From Clostridium sp. C8-1-8 (GTDB taxonomy: Bacteria > Bacillota > Clostridia > Clostridiales > Clostridiaceae): a stretch of 64,000 nucleotides of DNA. The notes under the pieces are model-generated. The model was not told where the DNA came from and made no database searches. It saw only the letters and a program-made list of their open reading frames with translations. The stretch covers positions 1 through 64,000 of the forward strand of contig NZ_JAABNO010000030.1 of the NCBI RefSeq assembly GCF_009928445.1. Direction: 5' to 3'. A program made the position numbers and the translations under genes. This document shows, one piece after another, positions 45,735 to 54,481 of this stretch (positions within the stretch are counted from its first letter, which is position 1; each line of letters opens with the position of its first letter).

Positions 45735-46658
45735 TTATGGTAGTGAGTTACCTGCTGCTAGATATATTTCATACCATTCTTCCCTGCTTAACTCAACATT
45801 TGAAGCCTTACAAATCTCTCTTATACGAGTTGGATTCATCGAACCAATTATTGTTTGTATCTTTGCCGGATGCCTCAATATCCAAGCTGTAGCTATGGCA
45901 GTACTAGTAACCCCTTTTCTTTCTGCAATTTCATCAATTTTCTTATTTAATTCTGGGAACTTGTCATTACCTAAGAAAACGCCTTCGAAGAAACCATATT
46001 GGTATGGTGACCATGCCTGTATGGTTATATCTTTAAGTCTGCAATATTCAAGAATGCTTCCATCCCTATCAATGGATCTATCAACATTCATATTAACATT
46101 TATTCCTGAATCTATTATACCAGTATGCATTATTCCAAATTGCAACTGATTTATTATTATGTTATTGCTTCCTAAGTATTTATTTAAAAGCTCTATTTGC
46201 ATTGAATTTTGATTACTTACTCCAAAATACTTTACCTTCCCGCTGTCATGTAACTTTGTAAAAGCTTCAGCTACTTCTTCTGGTTCCATTAATGTATCTG
46301 GACGATGTAATAGTAATGTATCCACATAATCAGTCTTTAAACGTTTAAGACTACCATCTACAGAAGCTAGGATATGCTCTTTTGAAAAGTCATACATCTT
46401 TCCTGGCACTATAGAACATTTAGTTTGGATTATCATTTTTTCTCTCAAAGAAGAATTCATTTCTATAGAATCCGCAAATATTTCTTCTGATTTACCACCA
46501 CCATAGATATCCGCATGATCAAAGAAGTTAATTCCCTCTTCTAAGCATGTTCTTATTACCTTCTCTGCATCATTCTTTGTAAGGCCAGCCATTCTCATAC
46601 AACCTAAAGCAATTTCTGATCCATCAATTTGTCCATTTCCTATTTTTATATTTTTCAT
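45735..46658 (-). CDS. Aldo/keto reductase (YdhF/COG4989 type)
   Basis: A 307-residue NAD(P)H-dependent oxidoreductase with the aldo/keto reductase barrel. The tetrad is seen in NFFDHADIYGGG (Asp, Tyr), IQTKCSI (Lys) and LLLHRPD (His). The C-terminal cofactor site is ATAWILRHPAKIQTIIGSMNPTRI. Such enzymes reduce aldehydes or ketones; the substrate is unknown. AAGGAGG precedes the ATG. Monocistronic. Confidence 0.9.
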   Translation of the reverse strand: MKNIKIGNGQIDGSEIALGCMRMAGLTKNDAEKVIRTCLEEGINFFDHADIYGGGKSEEIFADSIEMNSSLREKMIIQTKCSIVPGKMYDFSKEHILASVDGSLKRLKTDYVDTLLLHRPDTLMEPEEVAEAFTKLHDSGKVKYFGVSNQNSMQIELLNKYLGSNNIIINQLQFGIMHTGIIDSGINVNMNVDRSIDRDGSILEYCRLKDITIQAWSPYQYGFFEGVFLGNDKFPELNKKIDEIAERKGVTSTAIATAWILRHPAKIQTIIGSMNPTRIREICKASNVELSREEWYEIYLAAGNSLP

Positions 46659-46794
46659 TGTATATCCTCCTTACACAAGTTACCTCTATTTCATTATTTT
46701 TATTGTACAGAATTTTTTAACCAAATTCAAATGAAAACATTTTCTTTTTTTGCAAAATTAGCTATCTATAATCTTAATATCTGACAAAGAAGGA

Positions 46795-46885
46795 TACTGA
46801 AGTGTTCTTCTTCAATAGTGTTCTTTGTCTCCTTCTGCTTTTTCTGAACATATGCAAGAAGATTCTAGCAGGTGATATAACTTTA
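46795..46885. repeat. Dispersed intergenic repeat, family C
   Basis: Hairpin TACTGAAGTGTTCTTCTTCA followed by CTTCTGCTTTTTCTGAACAT, then AGCAGGTGATATAAC. The copy at 48384-48475 has the same order and spacing, and a partial copy lies at 36197-36262. Confidence 0.6.
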
Positions 46886-46906
46886 TTTTCTATTTTATAT
46901 CTTAAC

Positions 46907-46978
46907 TAGCTAGTCTAAATACTTTATATTACTAGGTTTAGTAAGCAAAAATTCTATACTTTCTCAAACTGTAAAAAA
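46907..46978. repeat. Dispersed intergenic repeat, family D
   Basis: AACTAGCTAGTCTAAATACT, then TATTACTAGGTTTAGTAAGC and TATACTTTCTCAAACTGTAA. Matches 30282-30352 over about 70 bases. It directly follows a family C copy here. Confidence 0.6.
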
Positions 46979-47027
46979 GTAGCCTTTCTCGTCATGCAAT
47001 CACATAATAGAAAGAAACTACTTTTTC
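46974..47027. terminator. Inverted repeat/terminator-like hairpin
   Basis: AAAAAGTAG-CCTTTCT pairs with AGAAAG-AACTACTTTTT around a 20-base loop. No gene ends close by on either strand, so it may belong to the repeat block. Confidence 0.5.
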
Positions 47028-47093
47028 AATAAATATTTTAATCCATATTATTAATCAATTAATAAAAAAAGATGCTTTACTAGCTCCTAAAGC

Positions 47094-47220
47094 CAAGGCT
47101 ATGTTTAAGAATATTATTGCTATTAAGTTGAAGGAGATGCTGTATGAGCCAGCAATTTGTTCAAGCTCATAAGCATCTGATTACTTACTACTTAATCTCA
47201 ATACGGTACTTTACAGAGCA
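47094..47220. repeat. Dispersed intergenic repeat, family B (medium copy)
   Basis: AAGGCTATGTTTAAGAATAT, then GAAGGAGATGCTGTATGAGC and AAGCATCTGATTACTTACTA, CTTAATCTCAATACGGTACT. Both ends match the 12772-13013 element; about 110 inner bases are missing. Confidence 0.65.
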
Positions 47221-47239
47221 AAACAATACCTTTTTGAGT

Positions 47240-48286
47240 TTATCTAGCATACTGCCTTTTCTTTTTTCCACCACTAGTCTTGGCTAGAAGCTTAGCTTTC
47301 TTTTCAGCAAATGCCGCCTCTTTTTGTAATTTTAAAAAGTTCTTCCATCTGTCTAAGGTAAGCTCACCTGTTTCTAAAGCAGCTTTAATAGCACAGCCTG
47401 GTTCTGTTTGATGCTTGCAGTTACTAAATTTGCAATTAACTTCAAGCTGCTCTATATCAGAAAAAGTTGTACTAAGCCCTTCATCTAAAACCCACATTTC
47501 AAGTTCTCTCATACCAGGAGTATCTATTATCATAGTACCATTTTTCAGCATAATTAGCTGTCTATGAGTGGTGGTATGACGGCCCTTGCTATCATCTTCT
47601 CTTATACCGCTAACCTTCATAACATAATCCTCTGCAATAGCATTTACTAAGGATGACTTACCTACTCCAGAAGAACCTAAAAGCACTATAGTGTTTCCCG
47701 GCTTAGCATATTCTTTTAATTGATCAAACCCCTGCCCAGTAACAGAGCTCACAGCTATTGTTGGAACTCCAAAGGCAATACTTTCTACATCAGCAACATA
47801 GCTTTCATAATCTTCACATAAATCTGCTTTGGTAAGAACTATAATAGGGGTAGCTCCACTATCCCAAGCGCAGGCAAGATATCTTTCCACTCTCTTTAAG
47901 TTAAAATCATAATTTAAAGAGGTTACTATAAACACATAATCAAAATTAGTAGCTACTACCTGTTCTTTTTGATTAAAAGAATCCATTCTTGCAAACTTAC
48001 TCTTTCTCTCCAATACTCTGTATATAACATCCTCACCGAAGGGATTATTCTTTACCAACACAAAATCTCCTATAGAAGGAAATACAATACTTGGATCTTC
48101 ATTGTAAAATACAGATCCTTTTAACTTTGCGTCCTTTTCTCCAGAAGCTGTTACAATCTTATATTGCTCCCTATGAACTTCAATTACCCTTGCTGGTACT
48201 AATTCATCATTTTCATAATCAAAATCACCTAATTGTCTACTATAAAATTCATTATAACCATATTGCTCAATACTAATATTATTCAT
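47240..48286 (-). CDS. rsgA: Ribosome small-subunit-dependent GTPase A family protein (RsgA-like)
   Basis: A 348-residue circularly permuted GTPase. An N-terminal OB-fold-like part is followed by G4 VLTKADL, G1 GSSGVGKSSL, the switch RHTTTHRQL and G3 DTPGMRE. The zinc motif is C-x4-CKFSNCKH-x5-C near residue 290. RsgA/YjeQ helps 30S subunit maturation. The usual Firmicutes rsgA sits with the prkC/rpe genes; this one stands alone and has an extended N-terminus, so it may be an extra paralogue. GGAGGA precedes the ATG. Confidence 0.9.
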   Translation of the reverse strand: MNNISIEQYGYNEFYSRQLGDFDYENDELVPARVIEVHREQYKIVTASGEKDAKLKGSVFYNEDPSIVFPSIGDFVLVKNNPFGEDVIYRVLERKSKFARMDSFNQKEQVVATNFDYVFIVTSLNYDFNLKRVERYLACAWDSGATPIIVLTKADLCEDYESYVADVESIAFGVPTIAVSSVTGQGFDQLKEYAKPGNTIVLLGSSGVGKSSLVNAIAEDYVMKVSGIREDDSKGRHTTTHRQLIMLKNGTMIIDTPGMRELEMWVLDEGLSTTFSDIEQLEVNCKFSNCKHQTEPGCAIKAALETGELTLDRWKNFLKLQKEAAFAEKKAKLLAKTSGGKKKRQYAR

Positions 48287-48383
48287 CCAATTCCTCCAAA
48301 TATATATATTTATCTCTTACTAAATTTCTTATTATTAACGCCATTTTACATTTCTCCTTTCATGTATTAAATTTTTTTAAGTC

Positions 48384-48475
48384 CCTGAAGTAATCTTCTT
48401 CAGTGAGCTTTTTTGCCCATCTGCCTTTTCGAATATATATGAGAAAAGGCTGTCAGATGACATAATTCCTAAAGA
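48384..48475. repeat. Dispersed intergenic repeat, family C
   Basis: Hairpin CCCTGAAGTAATCTTCTTCA, then CATCTGCCTTTTCGAATATA and GTCAGATGACATAATTC. Same layout as 46795-46885. Confidence 0.6.
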
Positions 48476-48480
48476 ATAGA

Positions 48481-48530
48481 AAAGCCGTAGACAAGCAACC
48501 CTTTTATTGAGCTGCTATCTACGGCTATTT
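48481..48530. terminator. Inverted repeat, terminator-like
   Basis: GCCGTAGA (48484) faces TCTACGGC (48518) with AGC/GCT pairs inside the loop. No adjacent gene end explains it; it follows the family C repeat. Confidence 0.45.
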
Positions 48531-48761
48531 AAACAAATATAAAGTTATATAGATAAAATACTTCACTCCTTAGACACAAGATAAAAATTGCACTGATTCT
48601 AACAATCTTCATTTTGATAAATAATCATAGGATTTAGCTATTCTATACTTTTAAAGCTTCATATCCTAACTTATATTTTCAAAGTTTGCTCTTAAAGCTG
48701 AGATAATCTTCAAAAATAGCGTTTAAAATGTAGTTTTAAAGCTTTATAACTTTTATACATG

Positions 48762-48789
48762 AAAAAAACACGACCTTCCTGTCGTGTTA
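48762..48789 (-). terminator. Rho-independent terminator of a short minus-strand transcript
   Basis: AACACGAC/GTCGTGTT stem with a 6-base loop, followed on the minus strand by a run of T. The only candidate unit upstream on this strand is the tiny frame at 48820-48926. Confidence 0.75.
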
Positions 48790-48819
48790 CTATCCTTTAG
48801 GCAGTATATTTATGAAAGG

Positions 48820-48926
48820 TTATATTACTGCAAAAATACGAACCAAATAAGAGGTATAACCCCCTAAAGTTATATTCTTGCCAATATTAAGTTTTAGACT
48901 GCAATCACCTTTAACTCTGCATTCAT
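48820..48926 (-). pseudogene. Possible small protein gene, about 35 codons, with a one-base frame break
   Basis: AAAGGAG lies seven to ten bases before the ATG at 48926, which reads MNAELKVIAV then stops. The adjacent frame reads DCSLKLNIGKNITLGGYTSY and LVRIFAVI to a TAA at 48820. Adding one base after about codon 7 would join them into a 35-residue protein. A terminator follows at 48762-48789, so the unit has the outline of a small gene: RBS, frame, terminator. I do not recognise the peptide. It could equally be an untranslated small RNA. The rest of 48927-49290 is AT-rich with nothing else seen. Confidence 0.35.
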
Positions 48927-49311
48927 AAAACAACTCTCCTTTCAATAATAATTTACTATAGATGATCCTTTAGCAAATTATTTATCACATCTGCCTTTAA
49001 TAAATAATTTTTAAACTTATGGCAGATGAAATATACATTTATCTTATTTAGTTATTAATACTATAATTATTAACTTCATCATAAGTATTTATTCATAAAT
49101 ACTATTAAATAATAATTAAGTGAAGTAATGTCAAATAGTATATTACATATTCATATTACCTTTTAAAGAAATATTTGTCAAACCTTTTTTTACATCGTTG
49201 TCTGCTCTATTTTTTATTCTACTAATATATTTACAAAAAAAGATAATACTATGTTTTGTAAAAGTACTATTTAACTATAGATAATATTCGATGTATTATA
49301 GGAGCCATACT

Positions 49312-50574
49312 ATGAGCAGTAATAAATTTTATGAACCTACTTCAAGAAGATATGTTGCATATTTAAGCGTTTTAGGCACTACACAATTGCACCTAAGAAA
49401 TCCATATATAATTGCAGCTTGGTCCTTAGCCTTTCCGGGTATGGGGCATCTTTTACTTTCAAAATACCTTAGAGGATTTGTTTTGTTTATATGGGAGGTA
49501 TACATAAACTATAAGTCTCATATTAATCTTCTAATTTTATACTCTTTTATTGGTGATTTTGAAAAAGCTAAACAGGTTGCGGATATCAGATGGATGTCCC
49601 TTTATATTCCTACATATATATTTGCTATTTGGGACAGCTATAGAACTACCATTGATTTAAATCACGCTTATATATTAGCAGACCGTGAAGGTGGAGAAAT
49701 TAAGCCCTTTAAAATAACTTCAATGGAGATAAACTACCTAGATAAGAGAAGCCCTCTAGTCTCTGCTGGTTGGTCATTACTAATTCCCGGTTCTGGTCAG
49801 CTATATATTCATAGACTTATTGCAGCTTTTTTCCTTGTTGCATGGTGGATTTTTATTTGCTACAGCTCCAATCTGTTGCCAGCTTTTCACTATACATTTT
49901 TAGGCGACTTCCTAAGTGCAAAAAATGTGTTAAACATGCATTGGTTCTTAAACGTTCCTTCAGTATATTTTTTTGCAGTATACGATGCCTATGTCAATAC
50001 TGTAGAAAACAATAAATTATTTGATAAGGAGCAATCAAAGTTTCTTAAAAGAACCTATCAGGAATACAATAAAGATGCCGTATTGGCATCACTTAATAAA
50101 TCACATAGAGGTGATGATATGTACATAATCTCTACCTTTGAACACTCCATATATCTAGAACTAGCTCTCTCTGAGCTAGAAATTAATGGACTTGATAAAG
50201 ATAATATACTGGCTATACCATTAGATAAAAATATTAGCAGTATCTCGCTTTTTGATTCAATTCACTCTTCTGATGGTTTAAGTTTATTCGACTTACCTGC
50301 CATAATAGCCACCATATTTGGGATTTTTGGTGGTATATACGGCTTTGTGCTAAAATGGGGACCTCTCTTTTGGGGATTGATAGGAATTATATTGGGTTCT
50401 ATATTAGGATTAATTATAAAAATAATATTTACATGGAAGAAACGTCATAATCTTATAACTAAAAAACACTCAGAGGTTGTAATTTTGATAAAATGCAATA
50501 ATGAGCAAGTAGAAAACGTAAAAAATATACTGTGGAATAATAAAGCTTTTGGTGTTAGTAGCTTAAGACTCTAA
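49312..50574 (+). CDS. Membrane protein with internally duplicated N-terminal module
   Basis: A 420-residue protein; start at 49312 with AGGAG seven bases upstream. Two related modules follow each other. NPYIIAAWSLAFPGMGHLLLSKYLRGFVLFIWEVYINY is matched by SPLVSAGWSLLIPGSGQLYIHRLIAAFFLVAWWIFICY about 130 residues later, and both continue with F(I/L)GDF-x-A and a Y-x-F-A-(I/V)-(W/Y)-D-(S/A)-Y block. Each has two or three membrane helices. The C-terminal third has a soluble part (STFEHSIYLELALSELEINGL) and two close helices rich in Gly. Function unknown. It is followed 54 bases later by another membrane-protein gene. Confidence 0.75.
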   Translation: MSSNKFYEPTSRRYVAYLSVLGTTQLHLRNPYIIAAWSLAFPGMGHLLLSKYLRGFVLFIWEVYINYKSHINLLILYSFIGDFEKAKQVADIRWMSLYIPTYIFAIWDSYRTTIDLNHAYILADREGGEIKPFKITSMEINYLDKRSPLVSAGWSLLIPGSGQLYIHRLIAAFFLVAWWIFICYSSNLLPAFHYTFLGDFLSAKNVLNMHWFLNVPSVYFFAVYDAYVNTVENNKLFDKEQSKFLKRTYQEYNKDAVLASLNKSHRGDDMYIISTFEHSIYLELALSELEINGLDKDNILAIPLDKNISSISLFDSIHSSDGLSLFDLPAIIATIFGIFGGIYGFVLKWGPLFWGLIGIILGSILGLIIKIIFTWKKRHNLITKKHSEVVILIKCNNEQVENVKNILWNNKAFGVSSLRL

Positions 50575-50628
50575 GATTCGTAAAAGATTTTCTTTCTAAG
50601 CTATACTGCAAGATAGGAGGTATCGTTT

Positions 50629-51105
50629 TTGAATATAGTAACTTTACTTTATTTATTAGAAATAGTCTTTATAGTGTATTCGCTATTCAAATTCATACCT
50701 AAAGAAAAGCGTCGTGAAGCTATAGCAGTATATACCTATACTCTTACAATTACATGGTTTTTTGGACTTATGGTTGCAGAGTTTAACCTTATAGAGTACC
50801 CCATTAGACAGTTTCCAGAAGCAATAAAAACGAGCTTTTTGTTTGAATATTTTCTTTTTCCATCCATTTGTGCATTATTTGTAGTTAACTATCCTGAAAT
50901 GAAAAGTAAACTTAGAAAGTTCTTATACTATCTCGCTTTTTGCAGCATTTTAACTATTATAGAGATGTTTGAAGAAAGATATACCTTAGTACTAAAATAC
51001 ATATTTTGGGATTGGTATGTTACTTGGATTACATTCTATATTACTTTTTATGCATGTTACAAATATAAAAAATGGTTTTTCAAAAAGTATAAACTTAACA
51101 ATTAA
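50629..51105 (+). CDS. CBO0543-type integral membrane protein
   Basis: A 158-residue membrane protein with a TTG start, supported by TAGGAGG eight bases upstream. It has about five helices; the middle IRQFPEAIKTSFLFEYFLFPSICALFVVNYP is typical of the clostridial/bacillar CBO0543 family. No biochemical function is known. Probably cotranscribed with the upstream duplicated membrane protein. Confidence 0.7.
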   Translation: MNIVTLLYLLEIVFIVYSLFKFIPKEKRREAIAVYTYTLTITWFFGLMVAEFNLIEYPIRQFPEAIKTSFLFEYFLFPSICALFVVNYPEMKSKLRKFLYYLAFCSILTIIEMFEERYTLVLKYIFWDWYVTWITFYITFYACYKYKKWFFKKYKLNN

Positions 51106-51268
51106 TCATTTACATTTCATAATAAATGTAGTAAGTTATTACATGGGTGGCATCGAAAGAGCTATACCAGACTTTTAAGAAAAATATTTAAAATTGTGCA
51201 CATATCCATTGGAATGAGACATATTTCTATTCAGGTTTCACCTTTTAATCACTTTAATAAATACGGGG

Positions 51269-52036
51269 GTGACGCCTATTAAAATTGGTTTTATAGGAGC
51301 TGGAAAGGTAGGCTTTTCTTTAGGAAAGTACTTTTCAGAAAATAATCTTAATGTAATTGGGTATTATAGTAGAACTCTGACTTCCTCAAAGGAAGCAGCA
51401 AATTTTACTAATACAAAATTTTTTGAACAAATTGAGGATTTGATTGATGTTAGTGATATTATTTTTATCACGACACCTGATGATGAAATATACAATACAT
51501 GGATGCACATAAAAAACTATAATCTTAATGAGAAAATGATCTGCCATGCCAGTGGCTCTTTATCTTCTACTATCTTTTCTGATATAAAAAAGTCTGATGC
51601 ATATGCTTATTCAATTCACCCACTTTTTCCAATTTCCAATAAATATGAAAGTTATAAAAAGCTTAAAGATTGTGTTTTTACCATTGAAGGTGATGAAAAA
51701 CATCTTCAAAGTATAATTATTATGTTTGAAAAACTGAATAATAAAGTTATTAAGTTACAAAGCCAAGATAAAACACTTTACCATCTTGCAGCTGTTACTT
51801 CTAGTAACTTAGTAAATGCACTATTAAGTTTTTCATGCTCCTACTTAAAAGGTTATGGTTTTACTGAAGATGAAGCAATTAAAGCATTATTTCCTTTGAT
51901 TGAAACCAACATAAACAATGTAAAAACCAACGGTCTTATTCCCTCTTTAACTGGACCAGTTGAGAGGTGTGCTTTGACAACGGTAAAAAAACATATTGAT
52001 GTAATACCTAAGGAACAGAAAGATATATATATATAA
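51269..52036 (+). CDS. panG: Rossmann-fold/DUF2520 protein, probable ketopantoate reductase PanG
   Basis: A protein of about 252-255 residues with an N-terminal NAD(P) fold (IGFIGAGKVGFSLGKYF) and a C-terminal helical DUF2520 domain (LYHLAAVTSSNLVNALLSF). It lies directly upstream of panB, panC and panD on the same strand, and no panE is present. A PanG-type ketopantoate reductase with this fold is known from Francisella and other bacteria, so it probably reduces 2-dehydropantoate to pantoate. Start unclear: the GTG at 51269 lies inside GGGGGTGA, which would be an ideal ribosome site for an ATT at 51278, giving the family-typical N-terminus MKIGFIGAGKVG. Confidence 0.75.
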   Translation: MTPIKIGFIGAGKVGFSLGKYFSENNLNVIGYYSRTLTSSKEAANFTNTKFFEQIEDLIDVSDIIFITTPDDEIYNTWMHIKNYNLNEKMICHASGSLSSTIFSDIKKSDAYAYSIHPLFPISNKYESYKKLKDCVFTIEGDEKHLQSIIIMFEKLNNKVIKLQSQDKTLYHLAAVTSSNLVNALLSFSCSYLKGYGFTEDEAIKALFPLIETNINNVKTNGLIPSLTGPVERCALTTVKKHIDVIPKEQKDIYI

Positions 52037-52131
52037 TTATCGCTTCAGCTTTTAACACTTTCAAAAATAAAAAATCCAAATACTAACTATGGACAGTTGG
52101 AAGAATATTTGATAAATCAGGAGGGTAAAAA

Positions 52132-52959
52132 TTGAAAAATACAGTTACTACTTTTAAGGAAGCTAAAAATAATGGTAATAAGCTAACTATGCTTACTGCT
52201 TACGACTACTCCACAGCAAAATTAATTGATGAAGCTGGTATTAATGGTATTTTAGTTGGAGATTCACTCGGGATGGTTTGCCTAGGCTACGAAGATACTC
52301 TAAGCGTTACAATGGAAGATATGATTCACCATTGCAAGGCTGTAGCTAGAGGAAACAAAAATACTCTATTAGTCTGTGATATGCCTTTTATGTCATATCA
52401 GACATCAGTATATGACGCTGTATCTAATGCAGGAAGACTTATGAAAGAAGGCAGAGCCCATGCTGTTAAACTAGAAGGAGGCTCCGAATTTTCTGAACAT
52501 GTTAAAGCAATAGTAACAGCTTCTATTCCTGTAATGGGACATATAGGCTTAACTCCTCAATCTGTAAATGCCTTTGGAGGCTTTAAGGTACAGGGTAAAA
52601 ATGAAGCAGCTGCAAAAAAACTGATTGAAGATGCAATGGCTTTAGAAAAAGCAGGCGCTTTTGCAATAGTTTTAGAATGTGTGCCTGCAAAGCTTGCAGA
52701 TGTTATCAGTAAGAAGGTTTCTATACCTACTATCGGAATAGGTGCAGGCAATAAGTGTGATGGTCAAATTCTTGTTTATCAAGACTTATTGGCGTTATTC
52801 TCAGACTTTAAGCCTAAATTCGTAAAACAGTACGCTAAAATAGGCGATCAAATGAAACTTGCTTTTTCTCACTACATAGAAGAAGTTAAAGAAGGAGTAT
52901 TTCCTGCTCCAGAACACGAATTTGCTATATCTGATGATGTATTAGAAAAGCTTTATTAA
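52132..52959 (+). CDS. panB: 3-methyl-2-oxobutanoate hydroxymethyltransferase
   Basis: A 275-residue cytosolic enzyme that transfers a hydroxymethyl group from methylene-tetrahydrofolate to 2-oxoisovalerate, the first step of pantoate synthesis. TTG start with CAGGAGGG six bases upstream. Conserved blocks: [75 protein letters not shown], and [21 protein letters not shown]. First of three close pan genes, 22 bases before panC. Confidence 0.97.
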   Translation: MKNTVTTFKEAKNNGNKLTMLTAYDYSTAKLIDEAGINGILVGDSLGMVCLGYEDTLSVTMEDMIHHCKAVARGNKNTLLVCDMPFMSYQTSVYDAVSNAGRLMKEGRAHAVKLEGGSEFSEHVKAIVTASIPVMGHIGLTPQSVNAFGGFKVQGKNEAAAKKLIEDAMALEKAGAFAIVLECVPAKLADVISKKVSIPTIGIGAGNKCDGQILVYQDLLALFSDFKPKFVKQYAKIGDQMKLAFSHYIEEVKEGVFPAPEHEFAISDDVLEKLY

Positions 52960-52981
52960 TAGCTTAATGGAGGAAATATAA

Positions 52982-53830
52982 ATGAGAGTTGTAAATACCA
53001 TTAAAGAAGTTAGAGATATCATAGGACACTGGAAAAGAGAAGGGCTTTCAGTAGGTTTAGTACCTACTATGGGCTACCTTCACGAGGGGCATGGTTCCCT
53101 TATAGAAACGGCCCACAAGGAAAATGACAAGGTGGTAGTAAGTGTTTTTGTAAACCCAATACAATTCGGACCTACTGAGGATCTTGACAAATACCCAAGA
53201 GATCTTGAAAGAGATAGCAAAATAGTTGAAGATTTTGGAGGAGATTTAATCTTTACACCTACCCCTTCAGAAATGTATGTAGAAGACTTTGCTTCTTTTG
53301 TTGAAGTATCTAACCTTACAGAAGGACTTTGTGGCGCTAAAAGACCTGGTCACTTTAGAGGAGTATGTACTGTAGTGACTAAACTTTTCAACATTGTAAC
53401 TCCTGATAAAGCGTACTTTGGCGAGAAAGATGCTCAGCAGTTAGCAGTTATCAAAAAGATGGTAAGAGACTTAAATGTCCCTATTGAAATAGTAGGATGC
53501 CCAATAGTAAGAGAAGCAGACGGACTTGCCAAAAGCTCTAGAAATGTATATTTAAGCTCTGAGGAAAGAACCGCTGCACTTATTTTGAGTAAAAGCTTAG
53601 CAAAAGCCAAGGAGGCTCTTAATAATGGTGAAAGAGCTAGCAAAAGCCTTAGCCAATTAATAATAGATACTCTTTCCTCTGAGCCTTTAGCAAAAATTGA
53701 TTATGTAGAAATAGTTGATATTTTATCACTTATGCCTGTAGAAAATATAGAAAAAGATATATTAATAGCTCTAGCAGTATATATTGGAAAAACTAGACTT
53801 ATTGATAACTTTACTTATAGGCTTAGTTAA
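52982..53830 (+). CDS. panC: Pantoate--beta-alanine ligase (pantothenate synthetase)
   Basis: A 282-residue ATP-dependent ligase joining pantoate and beta-alanine. LVPTMGYLHEGHGSLI carries the HxGH nucleotide motif, followed by VVVSVFVNPIQFGPTEDLDKYPRD, GAKRPGHFRGVCTVVTKLFNIV, YFGEKDAQQLAVIKKMV and a KMSKS-like AKSSRNVYLS. AATGGAGG precedes the ATG. Translation is probably coupled in an operon with panB upstream; panD follows after a repeat-bearing gap of 152 bases. Confidence 0.97.
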   Translation: MRVVNTIKEVRDIIGHWKREGLSVGLVPTMGYLHEGHGSLIETAHKENDKVVVSVFVNPIQFGPTEDLDKYPRDLERDSKIVEDFGGDLIFTPTPSEMYVEDFASFVEVSNLTEGLCGAKRPGHFRGVCTVVTKLFNIVTPDKAYFGEKDAQQLAVIKKMVRDLNVPIEIVGCPIVREADGLAKSSRNVYLSSEERTAALILSKSLAKAKEALNNGERASKSLSQLIIDTLSSEPLAKIDYVEIVDILSLMPVENIEKDILIALAVYIGKTRLIDNFTYRLS

Positions 53831-53875
53831 AGTAGCATGAGACATTAAGTATTCGCTCATCTGATGCTTTAATGC
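53831..53875. repeat. Dispersed hairpin repeat, family B (short form), inside the pan operon
   Basis: AGTAGCATGAGACATTAAGT, then GCTCATCTGATGCTTTAATG; the ends AGCAT/ATGCT can pair. It resembles the repeat at 16268-16314 and lies between panC and panD, so it would be part of the operon mRNA. Confidence 0.45.
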
Positions 53876-53982
53876 TAGGTTTAGATAATTTAAAGTATTT
53901 GTAACTTCATATAGATAGAAAATATACGACTATAAATTTATAGAATTGATTTTTAAGTTTTTACAATATAGGGGGAAAAATA

Positions 53983-54375
53983 ATGGTATTAAATATGCTA
54001 AAATCTAAAATTCACAGAGCTACTGTAACTCAAGCAGAGTTAAACTATGTAGGCAGCATAACTATAGACAAGGTGCTAATGGAGGCTGCTGGAATACATG
54101 AATATGAAAAGGTAGCTATAGCTGATATAGATAACGGTGAAAGATTGGAAACTTATGTAATACAGGGGGAAGCAAATAGCGGTGTTATCTGCTTAAATGG
54201 TGCGGCTGCTCGTTGTGTTCAAAAAGGAGATAAAATTATAATAATGTGCTACTGCCAAATGGATGAAAATGAAGTAAGGGAGCACAAACCTAAAGTTGTA
54301 TTTGTAAATGAAGACAACTCAATCTCTAAGGTTGGTAACTACGAAAAACACGGTGAGATAGCCTTAGCTGATTAA
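53983..54375 (+). CDS. panD: Aspartate 1-decarboxylase
   Basis: A 130-residue pyruvoyl enzyme that makes beta-alanine from aspartate. The self-cleavage site is Gly-Ser in [19 protein letters not shown]; Ser becomes the pyruvoyl group. Other signatures are [18 protein letters not shown] and the substrate-binding [25 protein letters not shown] lies before the ATG. The extra N-terminal MVLN is normal. Last gene of the pan operon, closed by a strong terminator. Confidence 0.97.
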   Translation: MVLNMLKSKIHRATVTQAELNYVGSITIDKVLMEAAGIHEYEKVAIADIDNGERLETYVIQGEANSGVICLNGAAARCVQKGDKIIIMCYCQMDENEVREHKPKVVFVNEDNSISKVGNYEKHGEIALAD

Positions 54376-54387
54376 TCATATAAATAA

Positions 54388-54428
54388 AAATAATCACTGA
54401 AGATAGTTTCTTCAGTGATTATTTTTTT
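54388..54428 (+). terminator. Terminator of the pan operon
   Basis: Perfect arms AAATAATCACTGAAG and CTTCAGTGATTATTT with loop ATAGTTT, then TTTT. Carries the recurrent CACTGAAG stem. Confidence 0.92.
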
Positions 54429-54481
54429 ACACACATTGTTATTATCACCATAGTTAACAAATTCATTCCTACTACATATCT

